Source: Staphylococcus sp. ACRSN (lineage in GTDB: Bacteria; Bacillota; Bacilli; Staphylococcales; Staphylococcaceae). Taken from it: 64,000 nt of DNA. This document shows, piece by piece, positions 34,734 to 42,983 of this stretch. A program made the translations under genes and the position numbers. The stretch is taken from positions 62,001 to 126,000 of the forward strand of contig NZ_JAKRNS010000005.1 in assembly GCF_022346615.1 (NCBI RefSeq), read 5' to 3'. A model generated the notes under the pieces. That model worked only from the letters and a program-made list of their open reading frames with translations, was not told the origin of the DNA and did no database searches. Positions within the stretch are counted from its first letter, which is position 1. Every line of letters starts with the position of its first letter.

Positions 34734-35909
34734 TTATTGATATTCAACCCATTGGGATCCTTGGTCAGCTGAAGCGACACAATTTTCAATCCAACGGACA
34801 CCTTCGATACCGGAATTGATATCAGGATAGATAATTTCAGAAAGTGCTTCTTCGTCACCACGATTTTTTGCATCTATTGCTAGAGCGATATTTAAGTAAA
34901 TGTTACCCCAAGCTTCTGTTAAACCTTCTTGGTGTAGAATGCCGAGTCTTTCGTTTTTTAATGCTAAGTTGTCTAAGTACTCAGCGCCACGATAGAGTAT
35001 TTGTGTTGGCGCCCCTTGAGGTTGGTATTGTAGTTCATTTGGTGCACTGTCCCACCATTCAAGACTTCCCTTAGACCCCACGATTCGAATGCGTTGTCCA
35101 TCCATTTGTCCTGAATCTACGGCGGACGTCCACATACGTCCTACTGCTCCATTGTCATAATGCATCATAATATAGGCATTGTCTTCTAATGGATAACGGC
35201 TGCCGACAAAACTTTGACGATCACAAAGTAGTCTTTTTATATTTAAATTTGGCAGGATTAATTTAGAAATATAGTACGTGTGAATAGATAAGTCACCAAT
35301 CACAAATGTCGGACCGGCAATTTTAGGATCGACACGCCATTTTTGTGCAGCATTGTCTTTATCTCCTTGAGCATTGCCAGCATAACCATGTGTATATTGC
35401 ATTTCGACTAAGTTGATATCACCAATTTTGTTTTGTTCAATCATTGCTTTCATTTGAAGAATAATTGAATTACCTGAATAGCCATATGTTACACCAACTA
35501 TAAGGCCTTGCTTTTCAGCGAAATCTTTAATTTCTTCAGCTTCTTCTGTTGTAAATACGAGTGGCTTTTCACAAATCACATGTAGACCTGCCTCTAATGC
35601 TGCCATAGTTATTTCATAATGTGTACCGTTTGGTGTGGCAATAGAAACTACTTCGACGCCGTCGTCACGTTTTGCTTCTTCAGCTAATAAAGTTTTATAA
35701 TCGTCATAACAACGTGTCTCATCTACACCTAAATTTATGCCAAATGATTTTCCACGTTCTGTATCAATATCAAATGCACCTGCAACGAGTTCATAAGTTC
35801 GGTCTCTCAATGCACCACTGCGATGTTTATATCCTACTTGACTCGTTCTTCCGCCACCAATCATACCCCAACGTAAAGCGTTACTCATTTTCTTTTCACC
35901 GTTATTCAT
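34734..35909 (-). CDS. Gfo/Idh/MocA-family oxidoreductase
   Basis: A 391-residue NAD(P)-dependent dehydrogenase. The Rossmann motif 'RWGMIGGGRTSQVGYKHR' opens it, then 'VSIATPNGTHYEITMAALEAGLHVICEKPLVFT' with the conserved EKP, and a C-terminal alpha/beta domain with the catalytic region 'VIGDLSIHTYYISKLI' (D-xxx-H). Members act on inositols, glucose or related polyols and sugar acids. GAGAGGAG eight bases upstream supports ATG 35909. Together with the TIM-barrel epimerase and the sugar porter of the same operon it probably oxidises an imported cyclitol or sugar derivative. Slightly longer than the average family member. Confidence 0.88.
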   Translation of the reverse strand: MNNGEKKMSNALRWGMIGGGRTSQVGYKHRSGALRDRTYELVAGAFDIDTERGKSFGINLGVDETRCYDDYKTLLAEEAKRDDGVEVVSIATPNGTHYEITMAALEAGLHVICEKPLVFTTEEAEEIKDFAEKQGLIVGVTYGYSGNSIILQMKAMIEQNKIGDINLVEMQYTHGYAGNAQGDKDNAAQKWRVDPKIAGPTFVIGDLSIHTYYISKLILPNLNIKRLLCDRQSFVGSRYPLEDNAYIMMHYDNGAVGRMWTSAVDSGQMDGQRIRIVGSKGSLEWWDSAPNELQYQPQGAPTQILYRGAEYLDNLALKNERLGILHQEGLTEAWGNIYLNIALAIDAKNRGDEEALSEIIYPDINSGIEGVRWIENCVASADQGSQWVEYQ

Positions 35910-35947
35910 TTACAAAACTCCTCTCGTAATTTGATTGCTATTTTTAT

Positions 35948-36886
35948 TTATACGACAACTTGTTGCAATGCTTTTATGGAAATATTCACACCGTCCTCTG
36001 GCTGCATGGTAAAGTCTTCCATTTCTAAAGATACAAAATCGTCATAGCCACACATGCGTACAACAGAGAAGAAAGTCTTCCACCATTGCAAATCGTGGCC
36101 ATGGCCAACGGCAACATAATTCCAAGCCCTATTTTTAGTATCATAAATATCTTTCGTTTCTAAAATTGTATTTAAAGACACCGGGGCGTCTTCAATCCTT
36201 AAATCTTTACCGTGCATATGGTGAATAGCACCTTCTAATTTACGTGCAGATTGAATGGGGTCTCCTCCCATCCAAAACATGTGGCTTGGATCTAAGTTCA
36301 TACCAATTATAGAATCTACGCTATTTCTCAATCTAAGTAATGTTTCAGAGTTATATACCAGTTGCGTACCATGATTTTCAAGTGCGATTTTTTTAATACC
36401 ATGTTGTTTAGCGATTGGGACAAGTTCTCGCCAATATGGAATAGCAACTTCTTCCCACTGATAAGTTAAAGCTTCTTTTAACTCAGGTGGCCAGCTCATA
36501 GTAGTTGTTATCCAATTTGGCATTTCATCTTGAGGTGAAGCAGGTGGCAGTCCACTCATCATTACTATTTTTTTAACACCAAGTATTTGTGCTAATTTAA
36601 ATGTATTGATTGTGACTTCCCTATGACGTTCACCAATTTCTCTAGGATCTAGTGGATTGCCGGAACAGTTTAAAGCAACAATCTCCACCTGATAGGTATC
36701 TAACAAATTTTGTAATTTTAAGACTGCCGTCTCACTAGAGAGTAATTCTTGGAGGTTGATATGTGGAGCAGGGGACCAACCTCCCGTTGCTAATTCAATA
36801 TGGAATACGCCTTGTTTTGTAATGTGCTGTAATACTTCTTCTAATGATAGGTGAGCGAGACTATCAGTGTAATATGAAAGTTTCAT
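35948..36886 (-). CDS. sugar phosphate isomerase/epimerase family protein
   Basis: A 312-residue TIM-barrel protein of the xylose-isomerase-like family, like IolE/IolI/IolH. It contains 'GVFHIELATGGWSP', 'EIVALNCSGNPLDP', 'KKIALENHGTQLVYN' (Glu ligand), 'GMNLDPSHMFWMGGDP' (Asp and His ligands), 'HMHGKDLRI' and 'FVSLEMED'. It lies 38 bases after the oxidoreductase start and 13 bases from the transporter gene, so the three form one unit. A dehydration or isomerisation step after oxidation is likely. The substrate is not known. Confidence 0.85.
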   Translation of the reverse strand: MKLSYYTDSLAHLSLEEVLQHITKQGVFHIELATGGWSPAPHINLQELLSSETAVLKLQNLLDTYQVEIVALNCSGNPLDPREIGERHREVTINTFKLAQILGVKKIVMMSGLPPASPQDEMPNWITTTMSWPPELKEALTYQWEEVAIPYWRELVPIAKQHGIKKIALENHGTQLVYNSETLLRLRNSVDSIIGMNLDPSHMFWMGGDPIQSARKLEGAIHHMHGKDLRIEDAPVSLNTILETKDIYDTKNRAWNYVAVGHGHDLQWWKTFFSVVRMCGYDDFVSLEMEDFTMQPEDGVNISIKALQQVVV

Positions 36887-36899
36887 GTAACCCCTCCAA

Positions 36900-38345
36900 T
36901 TATAATTTGTATTCTTTTGCTACATTTTTGTTGCGAGGAGGTTGCTTATTAATTTGTGATTTGAAGTGATCTTCGATTTCTTCTAGAGATTTCCCTTTGG
37001 TTTCTGGTAAGAATTTTTTTACAAAAATAATAGAAATTATATTCAATAAGGCGAAGATAATAAATGTATTTGATAGACCTAGATGTCCAAGTAAGATTGG
37101 AAATACAAGACTAACAGTGAAATTTGCCATCCATAAGAAAAAGACACTTGCCCCCATGCCAAACCCTCGCACTTTTAATGGGAATATTTCTGATAACATC
37201 AACCAAGTTACTGGTGCAATAGCACCTTGCATAAATGCTAAAAATGTAACTGTTAATGAAAGTACAATAAATGGGAAAGCCGGACTATTTTGTAGAATTA
37301 ATGGAAAAATACCTAGTAAGACTAACGTCACTATTACCCCGGCTTGCCCAACTAGTAACATTGGCTTTCTTCCGAATTTACCAAGTAGCCAAATGCCAAC
37401 GAAAACGGCTAATACTGATACGATTCCATTTGCAATATTCCCGATAAGTGCAGCTTTTGTTGCTAGTCCGGCATTTCGTAAAATTTCTGTTCCGTAGTAC
37501 ATGATTGAATTTACTCCAGTCACTTGTTGAACGATCCCGATACCAATACCGATGTAAAGAATTCGTCGTACCCATGCTTGTTTAAAGGAGATGTTTGAAT
37601 TGGCTTTCAAACGCTGTTCGTTTTCGATATGGGTTTTGATTTCACGTACTTCTGACTCAGCGGTCTTTTCATCTCTTAAAGAACGTAAGATGTTATATGC
37701 TGGCCAATATTTATGCTTACTTGCAAACCATCTTGGACTTTCAGGTACTGTTAACATACCGAACCATAGAAAAATTGCTGGCAAGGTTGCAACGAGTAGC
37801 ATGACACGCCAAATGCCAGGATTATCTACTAGATTACCTAAGACTGCATTGACTACGTAGGCTGACAATTGTCCAATAACGATCATGAGTTCGTTTTGAG
37901 TTACCATTCTTCCACGTTGTTCTTTAGATGCCATTTCTGATAAAAAGGTAGGAACAATGACAGAAGCACCACCAACTGCTATCCCTAAAATGATTCGAAA
38001 TGTAACCATGGAAATAACATTAGGTGATAATCCACATCCGAGCGTAGCAAAGAAGAAAATAATCGCTAAATACATAATCATTTTCTTTCTACCAAATGAA
38101 TCAGCTAGTTTACCTCCTGAAATTGCACCAAAAGCAGCACCGAAAATTAAGGAACTTGATACTAAACCTTCAGTGGCAGGTGTTAAACTTAATTGGCTTG
38201 AGAGGGACATGTAAGGCAAAGCACCATTTATAACACCCGTATCAAAACCGAAAAGCAAACCTCCCAAAGTGGATATTACTGTAATTTTGAGCATCTTTCT
38301 GTTTTTTCTATCAATATCTGAGTGTTTTATAATTAAAACCTCCAT
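36900..38345 (-). CDS. MFS sugar porter (SP family)
   Basis: A 481-residue sugar:H+ symporter with 12 hydrophobic segments and sugar-porter signatures 'GGLLFGFDTGVINGALPYM', 'GGKLADSFGRKKMI', 'VPTFLSEMASKEQRGRMV', 'QQVTGVNSIMYYG' and 'PETKGKSLEEIE'. It resembles inositol/xylose porters (IolT-like). The start is unclear: ATG 38345 has no ribosome site (GGAGG lies inside the first codons at 38339-38343), so a near-cognate ATT at 38331-38333, five bases after GGAGG, could be used, giving 'IIKHSDIDRKN'. It leads the three-gene operon and is preceded by a cre-controlled promoter. Confidence 0.88.
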   Translation of the reverse strand: MEVLIIKHSDIDRKNRKMLKITVISTLGGLLFGFDTGVINGALPYMSLSSQLSLTPATEGLVSSSLIFGAAFGAISGGKLADSFGRKKMIMYLAIIFFFATLGCGLSPNVISMVTFRIILGIAVGGASVIVPTFLSEMASKEQRGRMVTQNELMIVIGQLSAYVVNAVLGNLVDNPGIWRVMLLVATLPAIFLWFGMLTVPESPRWFASKHKYWPAYNILRSLRDEKTAESEVREIKTHIENEQRLKANSNISFKQAWVRRILYIGIGIGIVQQVTGVNSIMYYGTEILRNAGLATKAALIGNIANGIVSVLAVFVGIWLLGKFGRKPMLLVGQAGVIVTLVLLGIFPLILQNSPAFPFIVLSLTVTFLAFMQGAIAPVTWLMLSEIFPLKVRGFGMGASVFFLWMANFTVSLVFPILLGHLGLSNTFIIFALLNIISIIFVKKFLPETKGKSLEEIEDHFKSQINKQPPRNKNVAKEYKL

Positions 38346-38404
38346 CCTTTATAAGAAAAACCAATAAATAACTAAAAAATAATCAACAGTTGATATTAAA
38401 AACA

Positions 38405-38433
38405 ACTATAATTGTAAACGCTTTCCTAGTCAA
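38405..38433 (-). promoter_or_regulatory. promoter of the porter operon with embedded cre
   Basis: On the minus strand TTGACT (38428-38433), 17 bases, TATAGT (38405-38410). The spacer (38412-38427) is a cre, TTGTAAACGCTTTCCT when read on the plus strand, with one mismatch. CcpA binding would directly block polymerase. A second AAACGTTT dyad at 38432-38439 overlaps the -35. Confidence 0.8.
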
Positions 38434-38646
38434 ACGTTTTCTTGTTAAAAAAGTAGTTTTTAAATAATTAATAAGCTTCAAATGTTGTTGAATAGAGGAT
38501 GTCTAGCATTAAAAAAAGAGTAATATTACTTCGTTAGAAATGAGGATATTTATAGAAATGGGTAGTTTTTGGTAATGTTTTGGTTGTGTAAAAATACAGA
38601 TGTACTTAATAGTTAGCATTCTTAAAAATTATATTAACCAAAAAAA

Positions 38647-38676
38647 AGACTGGACATTAATAATGTGTCTCAGTCT
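38647..38676 (-). terminator. terminator of the niaR gene
   Basis: An imperfect hairpin with outer AGACTG/CAGTCT arms (38647-38652 with 38671-38676) and inner ACATT/AATGT pairing. On the minus strand a run of seven T follows. It lies about 100 bases after the regulator stop. The other part of the 38346-38775 gap holds the porter promoter. Confidence 0.75.
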
Positions 38677-38775
38677 GTATATTATTTGTCTAGTATATGG
38701 ATGATATTTAAGTAGTTTGTAAATAAAAATTATTATTGGTAAAGGATAAGGATTAAGTATATTGTATTAACATGT

Positions 38776-39297
38776 TTAGTCCTTAACGATATAATGGTGT
38801 TCATTTAAATCTCTTACAGCATTATCTAATATTTTTTCCGTATGTGCAGAAATTGTATGTATGTGTAATCCATTTGTAAGATTTGCCAACATCTTCCCTT
38901 GATATTTCTCCATCTGTTGTAAGAATTGATGTAAATCTTCATGACTTTCAATCATTAAATCTTTTCTTATTTCACCGTATAAAGGATGTTCTATAGAAAC
39001 ATCATCGACCATAGCGCCGTTATCAAGAATAATATGTAATTCTTCTGCCATTTGTTCTTGTGTATGTTGGCAAGTGATGGTGCGTTTGAAATGCTTTCCT
39101 TGTGGCTCGTAATCTATGACATAGCCTCTACTTGTAGAATGAATGGTATGATTATGTGATTTTAATGTAGAGATGTCTTTGACAATAATTTGTCTTGAGA
39201 CCTCAAACCTTTCACTTAGATGTTTTCCACTGATAGGTTGTTTTGAAGATTTAAGCAATTGCAAAATTTGTGACCTGCGATAATCTGGGGTATCCAT
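38776..39297 (-). CDS. niaR: niacin-responsive repressor NiaR (HTH_11 plus 3H domain)
   Basis: A 173-residue regulator. Residues 5-60 form an HTH_11 winged helix ('QILQLLKSSKQPISGKHLSERFEVSRQIIVKDI') and the rest a 3H domain with metal-binding histidines near 'CQHTQ', 'SIEHP' and 'LHIHTISAH'. NiaR/YrxA proteins repress NAD synthesis or niacin transport genes when nicotinic acid is present. No NAD gene stands next to it here, so its targets are elsewhere. A standard ribosome site (GGAGGGA) precedes ATG 39297. Long non-coding DNA upstream carries palindromes that could be its operators. Confidence 0.88.
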   Translation of the reverse strand: MDTPDYRRSQILQLLKSSKQPISGKHLSERFEVSRQIIVKDISTLKSHNHTIHSTSRGYVIDYEPQGKHFKRTITCQHTQEQMAEELHIILDNGAMVDDVSIEHPLYGEIRKDLMIESHEDLHQFLQQMEKYQGKMLANLTNGLHIHTISAHTEKILDNAVRDLNEHHYIVKD

Positions 39298-39508
39298 ATT
39301 AATCCCTCCTTAATTTAAAACGTACTAATTATTTATAATAGCTATGAGCATATTGTAAAAGTGAGTGCAGCTATGCTTATTTATGGATTTTACTAATAAA
39401 GTTATTTTAACCTGTAAAGAGGTTGTTAACAATCATATAAGTGCCGATTTATAGATTAAGTTAAAGCGTAATGCAGAATTTATAGATAAACAAATGATTT
39501 AGCTTATG

Positions 39509-39630
39509 TTACATGTGTAAAGTAGGATGGTATTGAGCGATTATTCGCTTGAAATAAAAAGTACTAAAATTATATTATATTTATGTAGTAGTTGTAACAG
39601 CAAGGTTTTCGCAAGGTTTACATATGTAAA
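39509..39630. repeat. TTTACATRTGTAAA palindromes (right cluster)
   Basis: TTACATGTGTAAA (39509-39521) and the perfect 14-bp palindrome TTTACATATGTAAA (39617-39630) lie in the 497-base gap upstream of niaR. They match the cluster at 34155-34300. Candidate operators; the binding protein is unknown. No gene is supported in 39298-39726. Confidence 0.5.
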
Positions 39631-39726
39631 ATTAGATGCTCTGTATTTATTAAGTATATACTCAAACATAAAGTCCTCTATTTATTGAAAATGAAATTTA
39701 TCTCATAATGAAGCATTTACAATAGA

Positions 39727-39768
39727 AAAAGCAAGCATTTCCTAATATATGAGGTAATGCTTGCTTTT
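39727..39768 (-). terminator. terminator of the femA-like gene
   Basis: A perfect 13-bp stem (39727-39739 with 39756-39768) with T/A runs on both sides, 26 bases after the stop of the minus-strand gene. Confidence 0.85.
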
Positions 39769-39794
39769 ATTTTTATGCAATTAAGCATACATAT

Positions 39795-41039
39795 TTATTT
39801 ATTTAACAATTGATAGACTTTATAGTAGAAAGGGCGAATCGGTTTTACAAAATCCCCGATAAACTCTTCAACGTGTGCGTCAAACCCTTTTTTAAACTGT
39901 TGTACACCAAAGTCTTCTGCATTTTCATTGAAGTCTCCTGTAATACCATAGAAATTATAGCGTGGGATATTGTGTTTCTTAGCATATTCAATCATTTCCC
40001 ATTGTAGTCGATATGCTCCCATAAATTGATTATATTTAGGATTGGATCCACTTGATAAATAATAAACTTCATCTTTAGTACAAATATATAATGCGGCAGC
40101 TAAATTGAGTACGTTACCTTCACTTTGTATCAAGGCTTTGGTTTCATCTAGTTTTTTCAAATTACTATCTTTTTGCTGTTTTAACTGTGCTAATTTTGTT
40201 TTATTTTTTTTGGAATTTGGTGAGTCTATTAATTTATTTTCTAATTCAGTTACTTGTAGTGAAAGTTCTGAATTTTTATTCGCTAATTTCTCTGCGTATT
40301 TATCAAGATCAATGTATGCCATTTTTAACATTGCACTTTTGGGATACATCTTTTGAGTTTCTTGGAAGTAAGTGTTAGGATCTTGCTTAAATTTAAAACC
40401 ATGCTTTTCCTCAGCCATTTTAAATAGCTCATAAAATGTGTCAGTTTCTGAGTAATCGAGCGTGCGGACGTCTACTCCCATTTCAAATGTTTTTTTGATA
40501 TTTCGTCGTGTTTGATAGTCCATAGATTTTAATAACTGTTCAGCTGTTTTATCTTCAAGGTCTAAGACGGACATCCAACGTATTTGGCTTTTGTCAGAAT
40601 ATCCGACAGAATAGCCTTGATGTTTATAACCTAATTTATCGAGTTGTTGTATCAAATGCTTATTGTCGAAAGATTGAAGGATTTCACCTTCAGCATTGCG
40701 TTTACTCTCTAAAATATAAGGATCGACCATTACAAATAATGTATTTTGCTGTTTCAAATATTTAGTTAATCCTTTGAAAAAGCACTCAACAATTTCTTGA
40801 TTATTGTAATCAAGGACTGGACCTTTATGAGAATAAAAATATTTGAAAAATTTAAGTGCTTTAGCCTCAGTTAGTAAACAAGCAGCTAAAACCGTGTTGT
40901 TGTCTTTTACTCCTACCAAATGAACATCATTTTTCTTCTGGTGTCTATATTGATATTGTTCGACTGATTGAGTGTAGTGTACGAAATGATCATTTATGAA
41001 ATTATCATACTCTTCCTCACTTAGTTTGGTAAAATTCAT
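39795..41039 (-). CDS. FemA/FmhA-like peptidyl transferase
   Basis: A 414-residue FemABX protein: two GNAT-like domains with a helical coiled-coil arm (about 245-300, 'YAEKLANKNSELSLQVTELENKL') as in FemA. Typical elements are 'AACLLTEAKALKFFKYFYSHKGPVLDY', 'DYQTRRNIKKTFEMGVDVR' and 'RYNFYGITGDFNENAEDFGVQQFKKGFDAHVEEFIGDF'. FemA/FemB add glycines to the peptidoglycan bridge from Gly-tRNA. Paralogues FmhA/FmhC or Epr/Lif can insert serine and give lysostaphin-type resistance. It is a stand-alone gene away from a femB partner, so I read it as an FmhA/FmhC-type paralogue rather than the essential FemA. Confidence 0.85.
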   Translation of the reverse strand: MNFTKLSEEEYDNFINDHFVHYTQSVEQYQYRHQKKNDVHLVGVKDNNTVLAACLLTEAKALKFFKYFYSHKGPVLDYNNQEIVECFFKGLTKYLKQQNTLFVMVDPYILESKRNAEGEILQSFDNKHLIQQLDKLGYKHQGYSVGYSDKSQIRWMSVLDLEDKTAEQLLKSMDYQTRRNIKKTFEMGVDVRTLDYSETDTFYELFKMAEEKHGFKFKQDPNTYFQETQKMYPKSAMLKMAYIDLDKYAEKLANKNSELSLQVTELENKLIDSPNSKKNKTKLAQLKQQKDSNLKKLDETKALIQSEGNVLNLAAALYICTKDEVYYLSSGSNPKYNQFMGAYRLQWEMIEYAKKHNIPRYNFYGITGDFNENAEDFGVQQFKKGFDAHVEEFIGDFVKPIRPFYYKVYQLLNK

Positions 41040-41125
41040 GAAAAATTACTCCTATTCATTTTTAAAGTATGTATTATATCCTATTACACATTTTTATTGC
41101 ATTCAATTTAAACGCATGAAGTAAT

Positions 41126-41150
41126 ATTACACACTTTTGAATTGTGTAAT
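41126..41150. promoter_or_regulatory. inverted repeat upstream of the femA-like gene
   Basis: ATTACACA (41126-41133) and TGTGTAAT (41143-41150) form a perfect 8-bp dyad about 90 bases before the start, with another TGTGTAAT copy on the minus strand near 41087-41094 next to a TATAAT-like -10. It may be an operator. Nothing else is seen in the 41040-41407 gap. Confidence 0.35.
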
Positions 41151-41407
41151 CTGCAATACTTTGATTATTGAAAATTGTTTCACGAAAAACATCTGCTAAT
41201 TTTCAATAAGATAAGGTGATTGTCATTATATAGGATACAAAATAATTTAAAGCGTAGGAGTAGTAATAAAATGAATTGTAATCGTTTTTTATGCAAAATA
41301 AAATACGCAAAGTTGTATTAATCTGATATTAGTAAAAGGAATATACTAACCAGTTATAATTTCAACAATGCGTATTGTGTATTAGACTTATACAATAGTA
41401 CTAATAA

Positions 41408-42460
41408 TTAAGAATTAGATGGTTCTATTTTTTGCCCTTCTTGTAAATCATCATTTGGTTTTTTGATTATTTTTTCTCCTAATTTTACACCTTGCTTAAC
41501 AATGATATTACCTTGTGAATGCCCAGTAATAATTGGACGTTTATGTACCTTATTTTGTTGGTCAACTACAAACACACAATTATCTTTGGTTAAAGCACTT
41601 TCTGGTAATTGAGCTGTATTTGCGTGTACCTTCATGTTAACGGTAAAGCCATCTTTAATAGGAGAAGAAAGATTACCAATTGTGACCTCGTATTGAGAAG
41701 CTTTTTTGGAATTATTGATTGGTGTAGATTTGTTTTTGCTAGCATGGTCTACATTTTTTTGAGATTCTGTAGACAAGTCAGCGATTTGTATAATCTTACC
41801 TTGAGATTTTATACCACCTTTATTTGCATCTACATCAACTTTATCGCCTTCTTTAAGCTTATCGATGTCATATTCGGATACAGTAGTTTTAATCTCTGGT
41901 TTATTCGAAATAAGTTGAAGAATGTTGCCATTTTTATCTACATCTTTATTTATATAATTTACTGTACCATCGAAAGCTGCATAAATATCTTTGCTCGATT
42001 GATTGTCGTGTAAGTTTAATGCATGTTGGGCTTGAGCTAATTGCTGTTGGTCTTTTGTTAAGCGTTGTTGATTACTTTTGTCATTAGGTCGTTTATTTAA
42101 TGCTGTGTAATCTTTTTCAACATAAGATTGAAACTTCTTAACATCACTTTGCAACTTAGGTCTGATACTGCTATTTGTATCATAGTAAACGAGCGGCGTC
42201 CCTTTTTTGACTACTTGGTTATTCTGTATTTGGGGACGTATGTATGATCCAATTTCACGGTTCTCTTGATACACTTTAATCGTTTGAGGAGATGATTTTC
42301 CCTTCAAATTTAAGGCATCTGCTTTTTTTATTGTATAAGTCTGATACGAATCGTGCTTGTTGTTATCTATTACGTTCATTTGTCTTAGGATAAAATAGGT
42401 AATTAATATAATTAAGACAATAAGTACTATAATAGAGAGCCATAATTTTTTGTTTTTCAT
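41408..42460 (-). CDS. HlyD/MacA-like membrane fusion adaptor
   Basis: A 350-residue protein with an N-terminal membrane anchor (about 7-27) and the adaptor layout: a lipoyl half-motif ('GSYIRPQIQNNQVVKKGTPLVYYD'), a helical hairpin (about 100-155, Gln/Lys-rich), the second lipoyl half ('IYAAFDGTVNYINKDV'), a beta-barrel domain and a membrane-proximal domain. In YknX/MacA systems the adaptor works with an ABC ATPase and permease. Here neither is intact: only a fragment of an ATPase lies next to it on the opposite strand (42693-42881). It may be an orphan remnant or serve a transporter encoded elsewhere. GGCAGGTG precedes the ATG. Confidence 0.8.
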   Translation of the reverse strand: MKNKKLWLSIIVLIVLIILITYFILRQMNVIDNNKHDSYQTYTIKKADALNLKGKSSPQTIKVYQENREIGSYIRPQIQNNQVVKKGTPLVYYDTNSSIRPKLQSDVKKFQSYVEKDYTALNKRPNDKSNQQRLTKDQQQLAQAQHALNLHDNQSSKDIYAAFDGTVNYINKDVDKNGNILQLISNKPEIKTTVSEYDIDKLKEGDKVDVDANKGGIKSQGKIIQIADLSTESQKNVDHASKNKSTPINNSKKASQYEVTIGNLSSPIKDGFTVNMKVHANTAQLPESALTKDNCVFVVDQQNKVHKRPIITGHSQGNIIVKQGVKLGEKIIKKPNDDLQEGQKIEPSNS

Positions 42461-42692
42461 TTATAACACCTGCCAACTTGTCAGTACCCATAGAACGTAA
42501 GGCGAAACGTTGTTTGCAACTGGTTTTAGACCTTATTTTAGAAAAAATACGCTTGGATAAGCTTGTTATATACAATAATTATGTGAAAATATTTTTAATT
42601 TTATTATTATAGGTAATATTAATTCTTGGGACATTAACGTTTTAACAGTTAATATAAGAAGGGATAGTGTTAAATCAAACATACAAAACTGT

Positions 42693-42881
42693 ATGAAGAA
42701 ATATTTTGAATCGAAGGCTTTTGATAAAGCGAATAGCACTATTTTAGTCGATGAATATATTACAACTACAACACAAGCATTAAATAAAGTTTGTATTGTT
42801 GTGACACATGATGAGCGATTAAAAGCATATTGCGATAAAGTATATAATATGCAAGACGGCATACTTAAATTAGAAAAATAA
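42693..42881 (+). pseudogene. decayed ABC ATPase C-terminal remnant
   Basis: This 62-codon frame ends exactly like a MacB/YknY-type ABC ATPase: 'CIVVTHDERLKAYCDKVYNMQDGILKL' contains the switch histidine and C-terminal helix. Before it, 'ANSTILVDEYITTTTQALN' looks like a damaged Walker B/D-loop ('ADEPT' replaced by 'VDEYI') with residues lost. Walker A and the signature are missing. No ribosome site is seen. It is a relic of an exporter ATPase, likely once partnered with the adaptor gene on the other strand. Confidence 0.8.
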
Positions 42882-42882
42882 A

Positions 42883-42933
42883 TTTAAAACCACTTCTTTG
42901 TTCATTATTATATGACAGAGAGGTGGTTTTAAA
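42883..42933. terminator. terminator shared by the sorbitol/galactitol operon and the ATPase relic
   Basis: An 11-bp stem TTTAAAACCAC/GTGGTTTTAAA (42883-42893 with 42923-42933) with further partial pairing inside and A/T flanks. It lies between convergent frames. Confidence 0.75.
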
Positions 42934-42983
42934 AATATAATGTAATAACAACCATACTAGGGTTGGGTAGTCTAGAGTCAGTC

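Noticed and set aside
36997..37497. Plus-strand frame of 166 codons
   Set aside because: It is the antisense shadow of the sugar-porter gene, whose membrane motifs are clear.
39424..39433. TTGTTAACAA as a BirA-type half-site
   Set aside because: Only a 10-bp palindrome common in AT-rich DNA; the long spaced BirA operator is not present and no biotin gene is nearby.
41609..42013. Plus-strand frame of 134 codons
   Set aside because: It is antisense to the adaptor gene, without ribosome site or family resemblance.
42473..42692. Possible further pieces of the ABC ATPase upstream of the relic
   Set aside because: No Walker A, Q-loop or signature motif could be read in any frame, so I limit the relic to 42693-42881.
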